From: an uncultured Eubacteriales bacterium | GTDB taxonomy: Bacteria > Bacillota > Clostridia > Christensenellales > UBA1242 | Direction of reading: 5' to 3' | DNA length: 52,181 nt | Assembly: GCA_900557645.1 (NCBI GenBank) | Contig: USSZ01000001.1 | Span: 1 to 52,181 of the forward strand | In this document: positions 24,231 to 32,862 of the stretch, piece by piece | Position numbering within the stretch: position 1 is the first letter of the stretch | How the letters are laid out: the number at the start of each line of letters is the position of its first letter | Made by a program: the position numbers and the translations under genes | Notes under the pieces: model-generated | Database searches by the model: none | What the model was told of the DNA's origin: nothing | What the model saw: the letters and a program-made list of their open reading frames with translations, nothing else

Positions 24231-25464
24231 AAAATGGTGTAAACAACCTGTAATTATAGTTTTAATTATAATTCTTATATTTTTTACACCTCTTGCAATA
24301 TATTCTCCAGGCGAAAATAGGAATAGAGGAGTTGTTACTGCTATAGGAATTGATAAGACAAATGAAGAATATGAGATTTCCTTATTGACATTTATTCCAA
24401 CTCCTAATCAAACATATAAAGAATTGACTTCAATCATTACTGGGAGGGGAGAAACGGTTGCTGAAGCACTATATAAGGCACAAATTAGTATGGGAAGAAA
24501 AATAGGACTTGCACATGCAAAAACAACAGTTGTTAGTAAGGAATTGTTGCAAGAAGATGTTGCAAGTTATATAGATTATTTAAGTAGAGTTGCATCGCTT
24601 CCAGAGAATACAGTTTTTGTGTGTTCAAGCACGTCAGCAAAAGAACTTTTAGAGTCTTCACAAAGTTTGGAAGAAAAAATAGGCTTAAAACTTGAACAAC
24701 TTATAGGCTTTAATGCAAATAATATATATGTTACCGATACTTCACTTGAAGCCTTTTATAAGGGATATTATAAGAAGGTTAAGTCTTCAATAATCGGATA
24801 TTTAAAGGTAGAAGATGAAAAACAAGATTTACAAATGACATCAGACTCAGCAAAAGGTGGAGGACAGGGATCAACTGCAAATGCAGAAGGTAGTTCAAAT
24901 AATCAAGAAGAGTCAAAATCTAAAAAAACTATAATTAATGAAGGCGAAGCAGTATTACTTAAAGAAGGGAAAATGGTTGATTTGTTGACCATAGACGAAC
25001 TTAATGGAATAAATTTATTAAATAAAAAAGCATTAAATCAAATAATATCAATAAAAGATATTGAATTAAATGGACAAAAATTTGATTTAAGTTATAAAAT
25101 AAAAAATAAGAAGGTTTTAATAAACACAAAATTTGAAAACGATATTCCAATTTTTTCTGCTCAATTAATTTTAGGGCTAGAACTCGTTGAAGTAAAAGGT
25201 AATCATAAGACTGTTGTTATCAATACTGAGTTCAGTGAAATTACTGAAGAAGTTGAAAAAGCATTAGATAAAGAAATAAAAAAACAGTTTACGAATGCAC
25301 TAAAAGTTCTTCGTGAGAATAAAACAGATGTAATAAGCATAAATGAAAAATTTTTTAACGACAACAGAAAAGAATATAAAAAGTATATAGAAAAAATTGA
25401 GGATATAGACAATTTTATAAATTTTGTTAATTTTAAATTATCACTAATAATTCAACCTGACTAA
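24214..25464 (+). CDS. gerAC: Spore germinant receptor C subunit without lipobox (GerAC family)
   Basis: A 416-residue GerAC-type protein. The family signature GVVTAIGIDKTNEEYEIS follows at about 44-61, and the C-terminal part has the fold with KELNxx-type strands and the helix IKKQFTNALKVLRENKTDV. Known C subunits are lipoproteins anchored by an N-terminal Cys (CWD/CxxR). Here no cysteine follows the hydrophobic segment (about 13-30); the first residues after it read YSPGENRNRG, so it is probably held by an uncleaved membrane helix. A low-complexity insertion lies at about 207-230 (GGGQGSTANAEGSSN). RBS AAGGAG lies within gerAB. Confidence 0.9.
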   Translation: MKEQVKKWCKQPVIIVLIIILIFFTPLAIYSPGENRNRGVVTAIGIDKTNEEYEISLLTFIPTPNQTYKELTSIITGRGETVAEALYKAQISMGRKIGLAHAKTTVVSKELLQEDVASYIDYLSRVASLPENTVFVCSSTSAKELLESSQSLEEKIGLKLEQLIGFNANNIYVTDTSLEAFYKGYYKKVKSSIIGYLKVEDEKQDLQMTSDSAKGGGQGSTANAEGSSNNQEESKSKKTIINEGEAVLLKEGKMVDLLTIDELNGINLLNKKALNQIISIKDIELNGQKFDLSYKIKNKKVLINTKFENDIPIFSAQLILGLELVEVKGNHKTVVINTEFSEITEEVEKALDKEIKKQFTNALKVLRENKTDVISINEKFFNDNRKEYKKYIEKIEDIDNFINFVNFKLSLIIQPD

Positions 25465-25520
25465 TTTTGTCAAAAGATAATTAAATTTTGTTAAATTGTT
25501 CAAAAATGTCCTTTGATTGG

Positions 25521-25549
25521 TTGTGTAAAAATTTTTTTTATGATACAAT
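25521..25549 (+). promoter_or_regulatory. Promoter of ftsH
   Basis: TTGTGT (25521-25526), 17-base spacer, TACAAT (25544-25549), followed by AAAGGAGG and the GTG start. Confidence 0.6.
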
Positions 25550-25577
25550 AACTTGTAGCATTTTTAAAGGAGGCATT

Positions 25578-27929
25578 GTGAACGAACAAAAACCAAAATT
25601 TAGATGGTCTTATTTAGTTATAGCGTTTATAATTATATTATTAATAGTTTTGATTTTCTCAAACAATGGCTATAAAGGTGTTTATCTTGATAGAAACATG
25701 GAAGAGATAACTGAACTTGTTAATGGAATGCATGAAAACGCAGATGGTGAAAAAGAACAACTTGCAGCAATCTATTATAAAGATAATATAATTTATTTTT
25801 TAGTTGAAGGCTCAGAGTTTACAGGGAATTTCCCTAATTATTCAGATTATTATATTTATTATGAAAGTGGAGATGATGTTTTAGCAGAAACTCTTAAATT
25901 AATAAATGAAAAAAATCAATCATTGGCAGAAGATGCAAAAATACTTATAAGAAAGGGTGTTGATGGAGTTAATTGGTGGGATATTGTTTATCCAATTCTC
26001 TATATAGCATTTGGCTTATTCCTTGTTTGGATGATATTTAGACTTTTAAATAGTTCAAGTAAAGGGGCAATGGGCTTTGGGAAAAGCAAAGCAAAGGCTT
26101 ATACAACAAGTAAGGTAAAATTTTCAGATATTGCAGGAACTGACGAAGAAAAAGAAGAACTTAAAGAAATTGTTGATTTCTTAAAGGCTCCAAAGAAATT
26201 TACCGACCTTGGTGCAAGAATTCCTAAAGGAGTTTTGCTTGTAGGACATCCAGGGACAGGAAAAACATTACTTGCTCGTGCAGTTGCTGGAGAGGCTAAT
26301 GTTCCATTTATATCAATAAGTGGTTCTGATTTTGTTGAAATGTTTGTCGGAGTCGGGGCATCAAGAGTCCGTGATTTATTTGAACAAGCAAAGAAAAACA
26401 AGCCATGCATTGTGTTTATTGATGAAATTGATGCTGTTGGTCGTCAAAGAGGTGCAGGTCTTGGTGGTGGAAATGATGAAAGAGAACAAACCCTTAACCA
26501 ATTATTAGTAGAAATGGACGGATTTGAGCCTAATGAAGGAATTATAATCTTGGCAGCAACAAATAGGGCAGATGTTCTTGACCCAGCACTATTACGTCCA
26601 GGCAGATTTGATAGACAGATTTATGTAAATATTCCTGATGTAAAGGGTAGAGAGGGCATTTTAAGAATTCATGCAAGAAATAAACCTGTAGATGAGAATG
26701 TGGATTTTAAAACACTTGCTAAAATTACAGTAGGATTTACAGGTGCAGATATTGAAAATATGCTTAATGAAGCAGCAATTCTTGCAGCAAGAGCAGGAAG
26801 ACCTAAAATTATAATGTCAGATATAACAGAAGGAATAAATAAAGTTACAATGGGACCACAAAAGAAATCTCGATTAGTAACTGAACATGACAGAAAAATA
26901 ACTGCTATTCACGAATCAGGACACGCAATACTTGCAAAGAAACTTGAGCATACTGATGAAGTTCAAGAGGTTTCTATCATTCCAAGAGGTGCAGCAGGTG
27001 GTTATACAATGCAAAGACCAGAAAATGACAACTCTTATAGAACTTATAATTATTTGATGGACGAAATTGCTGTTTGCATGGGTGGACGTATTGCCGAGGA
27101 AATAACATTTAAGGATATTACTACAGGTGCTTCAAGTGATATAAATCAAGCAACAAAGATTGCAAGAAACATGGTTTATAACTGGGGTATGAGTAAAAAT
27201 CTTGGATTCTTAAGTTTAGATTCTTCAGAACAAGTGTTTATAGGTAGAGATTATCAAACAAAAAATGACTTTTCTGAAAAACTTGCTGCTGAAGCAGATG
27301 ATGAAGTAAGAGCAATTCTTGATTACAATTATAAAAGAGCAAGAAAATTGCTTAATGATAACGTTTCGTTATTAAATGAAATGGCAGCACTTCTTCTTGA
27401 TAAAGAAACTATAAATAAAGATGAAGTAGATATGTTGATGCAAGGAAAGAGTGCAAAAGAAATTTCTGAATTCATGGAAAAACGTGATAAAGAACAACGT
27501 GAAAAGGAAGCACAAATAAGAAAAGCACAAGCAGAGGAACAAAGAAAACTTATGCTTGAGAAAAAATTGCAAGAAGGGGAGAAACTTCTAGCAAATGGAA
27601 TTATTACCCAAGAAGAATTTGATGCAATTAAAAAAGCATATATGGAAGAACCAAATCCAGAAAATAAGCAAGAAAATGTTGAAGAAGAATTAAATAAAGG
27701 ACTAGAAATTGTTATTCCAGAAAAGAGGCAAGAAACAAAATCAGATGATATAAATAATAATAAAGAATTAGAAGTTAAAGATTTAATGCTTGATGGAACA
27801 CAAGAAACAAAAACAACAGAAGAAAAAACAAAAACAAAAAAGAAATTAAGTGATAAATTAAAAGTTACAAAGCAAGATAAAACAGATAAACAAAATAAAG
27901 AAAATAAAACTGATAAGAAAGGGGAATAA
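25578..27929 (+). CDS. ftsH: ATP-dependent zinc metalloprotease FtsH
   Basis: A membrane-bound AAA+ protease of about 783 residues that degrades misfolded and regulatory membrane proteins. The GTG at 25578 is the start: AAAGGAGG lies just upstream, and the open frame before it reads as non-coding. Two membrane segments (about 11-29 and 137-160) flank an external domain. Walker A reads G223-H-P-G-T-G-K-T230, where most family members have GPPGTGKT. Walker B is CIVFIDEIDAVG, and the zinc motif is H445-E-S-G-H449. The C-terminal tail beyond about 630 is long, Glu/Lys-rich and low-complexity, ending in repeated K-T-D-K. A membrane orphan follows three bases later. Confidence 0.97.
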   Translation: MNEQKPKFRWSYLVIAFIIILLIVLIFSNNGYKGVYLDRNMEEITELVNGMHENADGEKEQLAAIYYKDNIIYFLVEGSEFTGNFPNYSDYYIYYESGDDVLAETLKLINEKNQSLAEDAKILIRKGVDGVNWWDIVYPILYIAFGLFLVWMIFRLLNSSSKGAMGFGKSKAKAYTTSKVKFSDIAGTDEEKEELKEIVDFLKAPKKFTDLGARIPKGVLLVGHPGTGKTLLARAVAGEANVPFISISGSDFVEMFVGVGASRVRDLFEQAKKNKPCIVFIDEIDAVGRQRGAGLGGGNDEREQTLNQLLVEMDGFEPNEGIIILAATNRADVLDPALLRPGRFDRQIYVNIPDVKGREGILRIHARNKPVDENVDFKTLAKITVGFTGADIENMLNEAAILAARAGRPKIIMSDITEGINKVTMGPQKKSRLVTEHDRKITAIHESGHAILAKKLEHTDEVQEVSIIPRGAAGGYTMQRPENDNSYRTYNYLMDEIAVCMGGRIAEEITFKDITTGASSDINQATKIARNMVYNWGMSKNLGFLSLDSSEQVFIGRDYQTKNDFSEKLAAEADDEVRAILDYNYKRARKLLNDNVSLLNEMAALLLDKETINKDEVDMLMQGKSAKEISEFMEKRDKEQREKEAQIRKAQAEEQRKLMLEKKLQEGEKLLANGIITQEEFDAIKKAYMEEPNPENKQENVEEELNKGLEIVIPEKRQETKSDDINNNKELEVKDLMLDGTQETKTTEEKTKTKKKLSDKLKVTKQDKTDKQNKENKTDKKGE

Positions 27930-27932
27930 AAT

Positions 27933-28649
27933 ATGAGTGAAACAAATACAGAAATTACTCAAAATAGATCTGAAGATGAAATTTTGCAATCAGTGAGTGA
28001 TGAATATATTAGAAAAAGAAAACGTAAAAGAATAATATCTTTATCAATAATTTCTGCAATTGTTTTTGCTTTATCTGTTATTATTATTACTCTTGCTTGT
28101 GTAAAAGTGGACTTAAAACCTTTCTTTATTGAAGAGGCTTCTAGTTATCAGGTTGTTATAAAAGGAAATACAACAAAAACTTATGTTTCTGGTGATGAAA
28201 ATTATGACGAATTTTATGATTTGTATTTGAATACATTCCAAACATCGTATCTTACTGGAATTTTTACAGGTGCACTTGGTGCTTATACAGTTGAAGAAAC
28301 AACACAAGATTTTTATTCTAGTTATGAGAATGGCGTAGGAAGTGGAATGAGTTCTTATCTTAAAAATCTTGTTGGAGATAATTATATACGTATGCATTTT
28401 GGTGTTGACCAAAGAATATATAATGCTGATGGAAGTATATGTTATTCAAAAAGAAATTCTAGTGCTTATGAATTAAGATATAATGATGTATATTTTTCAA
28501 TCAATACAGAAGATAAGGATAGTGAATTAACTTTCTATTTTGGTGCTTATTGCTATGCTGATGGAGAAGTAAAAATAAAACCTAGAATTACAAAAATCAC
28601 TATTAGAGCAAATACCTATGCATTATATGATTATGTTCAAAATAATTAA
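27933..28649 (+). CDS. Single-pass membrane protein, unknown function
   Basis: A 238-residue protein. A charged N-terminus with KRKRKR (about 29-35) precedes one membrane segment (about 36-58), and the rest (FFIEEASSYQVVIKGNTTKTY ... ) is outside and beta-rich. I recognise no family. It starts three bases after ftsH with GGGG as ribosome site, so it is translated from the ftsH message; a role as substrate, adaptor or simply co-expressed surface protein is possible. A strong terminator follows. Confidence 0.7.
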   Translation: MSETNTEITQNRSEDEILQSVSDEYIRKRKRKRIISLSIISAIVFALSVIIITLACVKVDLKPFFIEEASSYQVVIKGNTTKTYVSGDENYDEFYDLYLNTFQTSYLTGIFTGALGAYTVEETTQDFYSSYENGVGSGMSSYLKNLVGDNYIRMHFGVDQRIYNADGSICYSKRNSSAYELRYNDVYFSINTEDKDSELTFYFGAYCYADGEVKIKPRITKITIRANTYALYDYVQNN

Positions 28650-28675
28650 AAAGAAGACCTAAGGGTCTTCTTTTT
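28648..28675 (+). terminator. Terminator of the ftsH unit
   Basis: AAAAAGAAGACC pairs with GGTCTTCTTTTT around a short loop, directly after the stop codon. Confidence 0.9.
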
Positions 28676-28772
28676 AGTTTAATATATAAAATTTTGTATA
28701 AATTAAGGATATTAATTATAAAATAAGAATAATATTTTAAATAATTTTATTTAATAACACATTTTGAATAAT

Positions 28773-28826
28773 AAAAACACGGCTTTTTCAGAATTTAGGT
28801 ATCTTATCTATAAATGCCGTGTTTTT
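28773..28826. terminator. Possible terminator of the P-type ATPase, long loop
   Basis: AAAAACACGGC (28773-28783) and GCCGTGTTTTT (28816-28826) are perfect complements with A/T runs at both ends, but the loop is 32 bases. It lies at the 3' end of the minus-strand ATPase gene. Confidence 0.6.
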
Positions 28827-28828
28827 TA

Positions 28829-31405
28829 TTATTGTTTTTGTAAAAGGCTTATTACTTTATCACGTAATTTATCTATTCTTTTTTTATTAAGTTTAATTAA
28901 TGCTATTACAATGATTGAAGCAAGAATTATTGCAAAGAATGTAACTAAAACGGTAAATGAACTAGATGTTATCGAGAATAGATTTGGCAAAGCAATAATT
29001 GCACCAGTGATACAAATAAATGATATCGCAAGTGTTAACCCTCGTATTAGTGTCATAGGGAAACAAAGTGTTGCTAAATTTAAAAATCCTGTATAAGTTA
29101 AAATTAATACACAAAGGGTTCTATATTCATCAGGAGATAATGTATCTCCTCTTGAATTTAATACAAGAATGATTAAAACATTGATAAGCATTAATAAAGC
29201 CCTCGGTAATGACCTTTTTAATACTTGAGGTATAAAATTCCCTCGAATAGGTTTTGTATTAGGTTCAAATGTTAATAGGAATGAAGGAATTCCGATAACA
29301 AATGCTTCAATAAGTAGCATCATACTTGGTTTAAATGGGTAAGGTTCTTGTATAAATAGTGTAATTATTGTCAACGTTATTGCAAAGAATGTTTTCATTA
29401 GGAATAATGATGAAGAATTTTGAACATTATTAACTACTTGTCTTCCTTCTTTAACTACTGATGGTAATGATGAAAAATTTGATTCAAGTAAAACTAATTT
29501 AGAAATACTTCTTGCTACTTCACTTCCATCAGCCATTGCGATAGAGCAATCTGCTTCTTTTAGGGCAAGGGTATCGTTTACTCCATCGCCAGTCATTGCG
29601 ACAACATTCCCTTTATTTTTAAGTGCTTTGATTATTGTATATTTTTGCTCTGGAGTAACTCTGCCAAATACAGTAAATTGGTCAGCCATTTGTTCAACTT
29701 CTTTCAGACTAAAGTTTTCTAAAGAAATATATTTATCACTGTTTTCTACTCCAACACGTTGTGCAATTTTTGATACAGTTGCAGGGTCGTCTCCTGATAT
29801 AATTTTAATGTCAACACCATTATCTTTGAACCATTGAATAGTTTCAACAGCATCTTCACGAATATGCTCTTCAATTATAATTAACGCAAGTAAAACAGAC
29901 TTTTCGCCAGTCATTTTTTTATCAAACTTTCCGCCATCTTGTTCTGCAAGAGCAAGAACACGAAGCCCTTTTTCTTGTTGTGCCTTTATATATTCAAGTT
30001 GTTCCTGAGTCAAAGCACAACCTATTCTAGTAGAAGCACCTAAAAAATAAATTTTATGGTTTGATAATTGTGTGATTGAATATTTACGTTCAGATGAGAA
30101 TTCTGCGATGTTTAAAGCCGTGTAGTCATTATTTCTTCCAAACTCTTTAATCATAGCACTAGAAGTTGCATTAATTGTTTTTTGAACATTTAAAATGTTT
30201 GAAAGTATTTTCTTTATGCTTGATTTTCTCTTTTTTGTATATGTCATAAAGTCAACAACTTTCATAGTTCCGTCTGTGATAGTTCCTGTTTTATCAAGAC
30301 ATAGGACGTTTGTCCTTGCAAGCATTTCAATAGAGTATAGATCTTTAACAAGAGTTTTTTTCCTTGCAAGTTTGATTACACCTATTGCAAGAGCAAGTGT
30401 TACTAGAAGAAACATACCTGCAGGAATCATACTTGTCAGCGAGCCACTAGTGTTTGTAATTTGTTCTTTTATAGTAGAACCTGGTTGAGTGTATTCTTTT
30501 AAGAAAGTTAATATACCAATTGGAACAAGAGCAATACCAATATATTTAATAAATCTATTCAAGTCTTTAAACAAATTTGATTGTGGTGCTTTAAATTCTT
30601 TTGCTTTTTTAGCCATTTGATAAATGTAATTATCTTTACCAATTCGTTCGACTCTAGCATAACATTGACCTGTTACAATAAAACTTCCAGATAATAGCAT
30701 AGCATCAGTTGACTTTTCTATAGCATTAGATTCGCCTGTAAGTAAACTTTCGTTTACTTCAACTTTTCCTTCTAGAATTTTACAATCTGAAGGAATTTGA
30801 CTTCCATTTGAAAGAATAATAACATCATCTAAAAGTAGTTGGTCAGAAGGAATTTCAATTATTTTACCTTCTCTTAAGGTTTTGACCAGTGGGGTAGTTA
30901 CAATAGATAATTTTTCAACAGTTATTTTTGCTCTTATTTCTTGAATAATAGCGATTGCAGTGTTTGCAATAATTACAAAAATAAAAATTAAATCGCTATA
31001 AGAGCCTACTGCAATTAAAGCGGCAGCAATTATTGCCCATAACATATTAAAAAAAGTGAAAATATTTTTAGCAAAAATTGCACCATAAGATTTAGAAGAT
31101 TTTACTTTAGTTTTATTGATAAGATTAGCATTTTTTCGCTGTTCAATTTGTTCTTTATTAAGTCCAGTCAAAACATCAGTTTCAAATCTTTCAACATCTA
31201 TCGGTACTGCTGGTTTATCTTCTTTTTCTTTTCTTTTAAAATGAATTTTGTTTTTCAATTTTTCTAAAATATTTTTATTATCTTCAATTGCCTTAAGAGT
31301 GTAAAAAAGAGTTGTCAAATTTTCATTCATTGACAAGTTCTGTTTAAACTTTGTTGCCTGTTTTAAAATAATTGGATAATCAATTTCAATTTTTTTTCTT
31401 TTCAT
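28829..31405 (-). CDS. Cation-transporting P-type ATPase
   Basis: An 858-residue P-type ATPase with an N-terminal cytosolic extension of about 110 residues. The actuator motif reads LLTGESNAIEK (TGES), the phosphorylation site CLDKTGTITDGTMK, and the hinge MTGDGVNDTLALKEADCSIAMADGSEVA. The M4 region reads SMIPAGM in place of PEGL or CPC, so it is neither a typical P2A calcium pump nor a heavy-metal pump. The overall pattern (QEIRAKITVEKLS, then NSSSLFLMKTFFAI) fits the actinobacterial/clostridial CtpE-like group, for which Ca2+ uptake has been proposed. Substrate remains open. AGGAAGG precedes the ATG; a consensus promoter lies upstream. Confidence 0.88.
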   Translation of the reverse strand: MKRKKIEIDYPIILKQATKFKQNLSMNENLTTLFYTLKAIEDNKNILEKLKNKIHFKRKEKEDKPAVPIDVERFETDVLTGLNKEQIEQRKNANLINKTKVKSSKSYGAIFAKNIFTFFNMLWAIIAAALIAVGSYSDLIFIFVIIANTAIAIIQEIRAKITVEKLSIVTTPLVKTLREGKIIEIPSDQLLLDDVIILSNGSQIPSDCKILEGKVEVNESLLTGESNAIEKSTDAMLLSGSFIVTGQCYARVERIGKDNYIYQMAKKAKEFKAPQSNLFKDLNRFIKYIGIALVPIGILTFLKEYTQPGSTIKEQITNTSGSLTSMIPAGMFLLVTLALAIGVIKLARKKTLVKDLYSIEMLARTNVLCLDKTGTITDGTMKVVDFMTYTKKRKSSIKKILSNILNVQKTINATSSAMIKEFGRNNDYTALNIAEFSSERKYSITQLSNHKIYFLGASTRIGCALTQEQLEYIKAQQEKGLRVLALAEQDGGKFDKKMTGEKSVLLALIIIEEHIREDAVETIQWFKDNGVDIKIISGDDPATVSKIAQRVGVENSDKYISLENFSLKEVEQMADQFTVFGRVTPEQKYTIIKALKNKGNVVAMTGDGVNDTLALKEADCSIAMADGSEVARSISKLVLLESNFSSLPSVVKEGRQVVNNVQNSSSLFLMKTFFAITLTIITLFIQEPYPFKPSMMLLIEAFVIGIPSFLLTFEPNTKPIRGNFIPQVLKRSLPRALLMLINVLIILVLNSRGDTLSPDEYRTLCVLILTYTGFLNLATLCFPMTLIRGLTLAISFICITGAIIALPNLFSITSSSFTVLVTFFAIILASIIVIALIKLNKKRIDKLRDKVISLLQKQ

Positions 31406-31440
31406 ACCTTCCTATGTTTCATTATATATTTATACACATA

Positions 31441-31469
31441 AGTATAATTTATTATTATATAAATGTCAA
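31441..31469 (-). promoter_or_regulatory. Consensus promoter of the P-type ATPase
   Basis: Minus strand TTGACA (31464-31469), 17-base spacer, TATACT (31441-31446). Start near 31434, about 30 bases before the ATG. Confidence 0.85.
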
Positions 31470-31487
31470 CTTTATTCTAAAATAGAT

Positions 31488-31516
31488 TTGACTTTGCTTG
31501 TCAAATAAAGTATTCT
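31488..31516 (+). promoter_or_regulatory. Promoter of cca
   Basis: TTGACT (31488-31493), 17-base spacer, TATTCT (31511-31516). The -35 box is half of a TTGAC/GTCAA inverted repeat (31488-31504), a possible operator. Confidence 0.7.
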
Positions 31517-31566
31517 ATAAAAAGATAGGTTTATTTAATTGAAAATTTAAAAGAGGTGTAATAAAA

Positions 31567-32805
31567 ATGCTTATAGAAATATCTGAAAATCTAAAAAAAC
31601 TTGCGAAATTATTTCCATGTGAACTTTATGTTGTGGGGGGATTTATTAGAAATACAATTATGCAAATAGAAAAAGATGATGTGGATATTTGTTCAGCATT
31701 AACTGTCGATGAGATTGAACAATTATTAAAGGATACTGCTTTTAAAGTTAAAATAAAAAGCAAAACCCTTGGAAGTGCATTAATTTCTATCAAAGATGAA
31801 AAATATGAATATACAACATTTAGAAAAGATTATTATCCAAACGGAGGTCAACATTTACCTGAAAAGGTTCAGTTTATCAAAGATGTAAAAGAAGATGCAA
31901 AACGCCGTGATTTTAGTTGTAATGCAATTTATTATGATATAAAAAATGATAAAATTTTAGATTTTTATGATGGTATAAACGATATAAAACATAAAATCTT
32001 GAAAACAGTAGAAACACCAGAAGAAGTATTAAGTCATGATGGATTAAGAATTTTAAGATTATTTAGATTTCAATGTGAATTAAACTTTAAAATAGATAAA
32101 CAAACTTTGCAATCGGCTATAAAATATAAAAATAATCTTCGAGATATTTCTGGTGAGCGTGTAATATATGAAATTACTAGAATTTTACATAGTCCAAATA
32201 AATATAAGAATATTTCAAAACCAAATGCGTATATGAAAGCATTAAAGTTATTTAATAAAGCAGGGATATGGCCTATTTTTGGTATTGATTGTCAAAAGAT
32301 AAAGTTTAAAATGGTAAAAAAGGTAGAGCATAAATCACAGGGATTTTTAATTGATGTTATTGATACAGTAAATCCAATTTCAATTTCATATTATTTAAAT
32401 TTAATTTTAAGTGAATCATTTGGATTAAATAAAAAAATGGTTGAGCAATATATTAATATTCTTTCAGGTTATTATGAAGCATTAAATCATCAGCAAAATA
32501 AGCCATATTTTTTTAAATATTTCAATAATTTCCCTGACATTTATTTACTTTTATCACATAAATCAAAGTATTTAGCAAATAAATATCAATTCTTTTATAA
32601 GTATATCATTTCACATAAATTGATTGTATCAATCAAAGATTTGAAAATTACAGGAGAAGATATAAAGAAAAATTATCCTACCGTTAAACCAAATAGATAT
32701 AAGCCGATTTTAGAAAGTTTGTTAAGCGATATTTTTGATGGTAATTTAAGTAATGATAAAAAAGAACTTATAGAAGCCGTTGAAGGAAAGTTAAAATATT
32801 TATAA
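31567..32805 (+). CDS. cca: CCA-adding enzyme / poly(A) polymerase family nucleotidyltransferase
   Basis: A 412-residue class II tRNA nucleotidyltransferase. The catalytic head reads VVGGFIRNTIMQIEKDDVDI (about 20-39), with the two aspartates DDVDI; motif RRDFSCNAIYYD follows, then DGLRILRLFRF. The family adds or repairs the CCA end of tRNAs; a related branch adds poly(A). Since the tRNA seen here encodes CCA, repair is likely. The C-terminal third is weakly typical and Lys/Tyr/Phe-rich. AGAGG precedes the ATG. It ends at a bidirectional terminator shared with vanW-like. Confidence 0.9.
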   Translation: MLIEISENLKKLAKLFPCELYVVGGFIRNTIMQIEKDDVDICSALTVDEIEQLLKDTAFKVKIKSKTLGSALISIKDEKYEYTTFRKDYYPNGGQHLPEKVQFIKDVKEDAKRRDFSCNAIYYDIKNDKILDFYDGINDIKHKILKTVETPEEVLSHDGLRILRLFRFQCELNFKIDKQTLQSAIKYKNNLRDISGERVIYEITRILHSPNKYKNISKPNAYMKALKLFNKAGIWPIFGIDCQKIKFKMVKKVEHKSQGFLIDVIDTVNPISISYYLNLILSESFGLNKKMVEQYINILSGYYEALNHQQNKPYFFKYFNNFPDIYLLLSHKSKYLANKYQFFYKYIISHKLIVSIKDLKITGEDIKKNYPTVKPNRYKPILESLLSDIFDGNLSNDKKELIEAVEGKLKYL

Positions 32806-32813
32806 TAAAAAAA

Positions 32814-32855
32814 AGAAAAAAAAGAACTTTTCAAGTTTATAAAGTTCTTTTTTTA
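32814..32855. terminator. Bidirectional terminator between cca and the VanW gene
   Basis: AAAGAACTTT (32821-32830) pairs with AAAGTTCTTT (32841-32850), extended by A and T runs on both sides. Confidence 0.88.
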
Positions 32856-32862
32856 TTAAAAT

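Noticed and set aside
28764..29096. Plus-strand open frame over the end of the P-type ATPase
   Set aside because: It overlaps the well-supported minus-strand gene and its terminator, and has no start signals.
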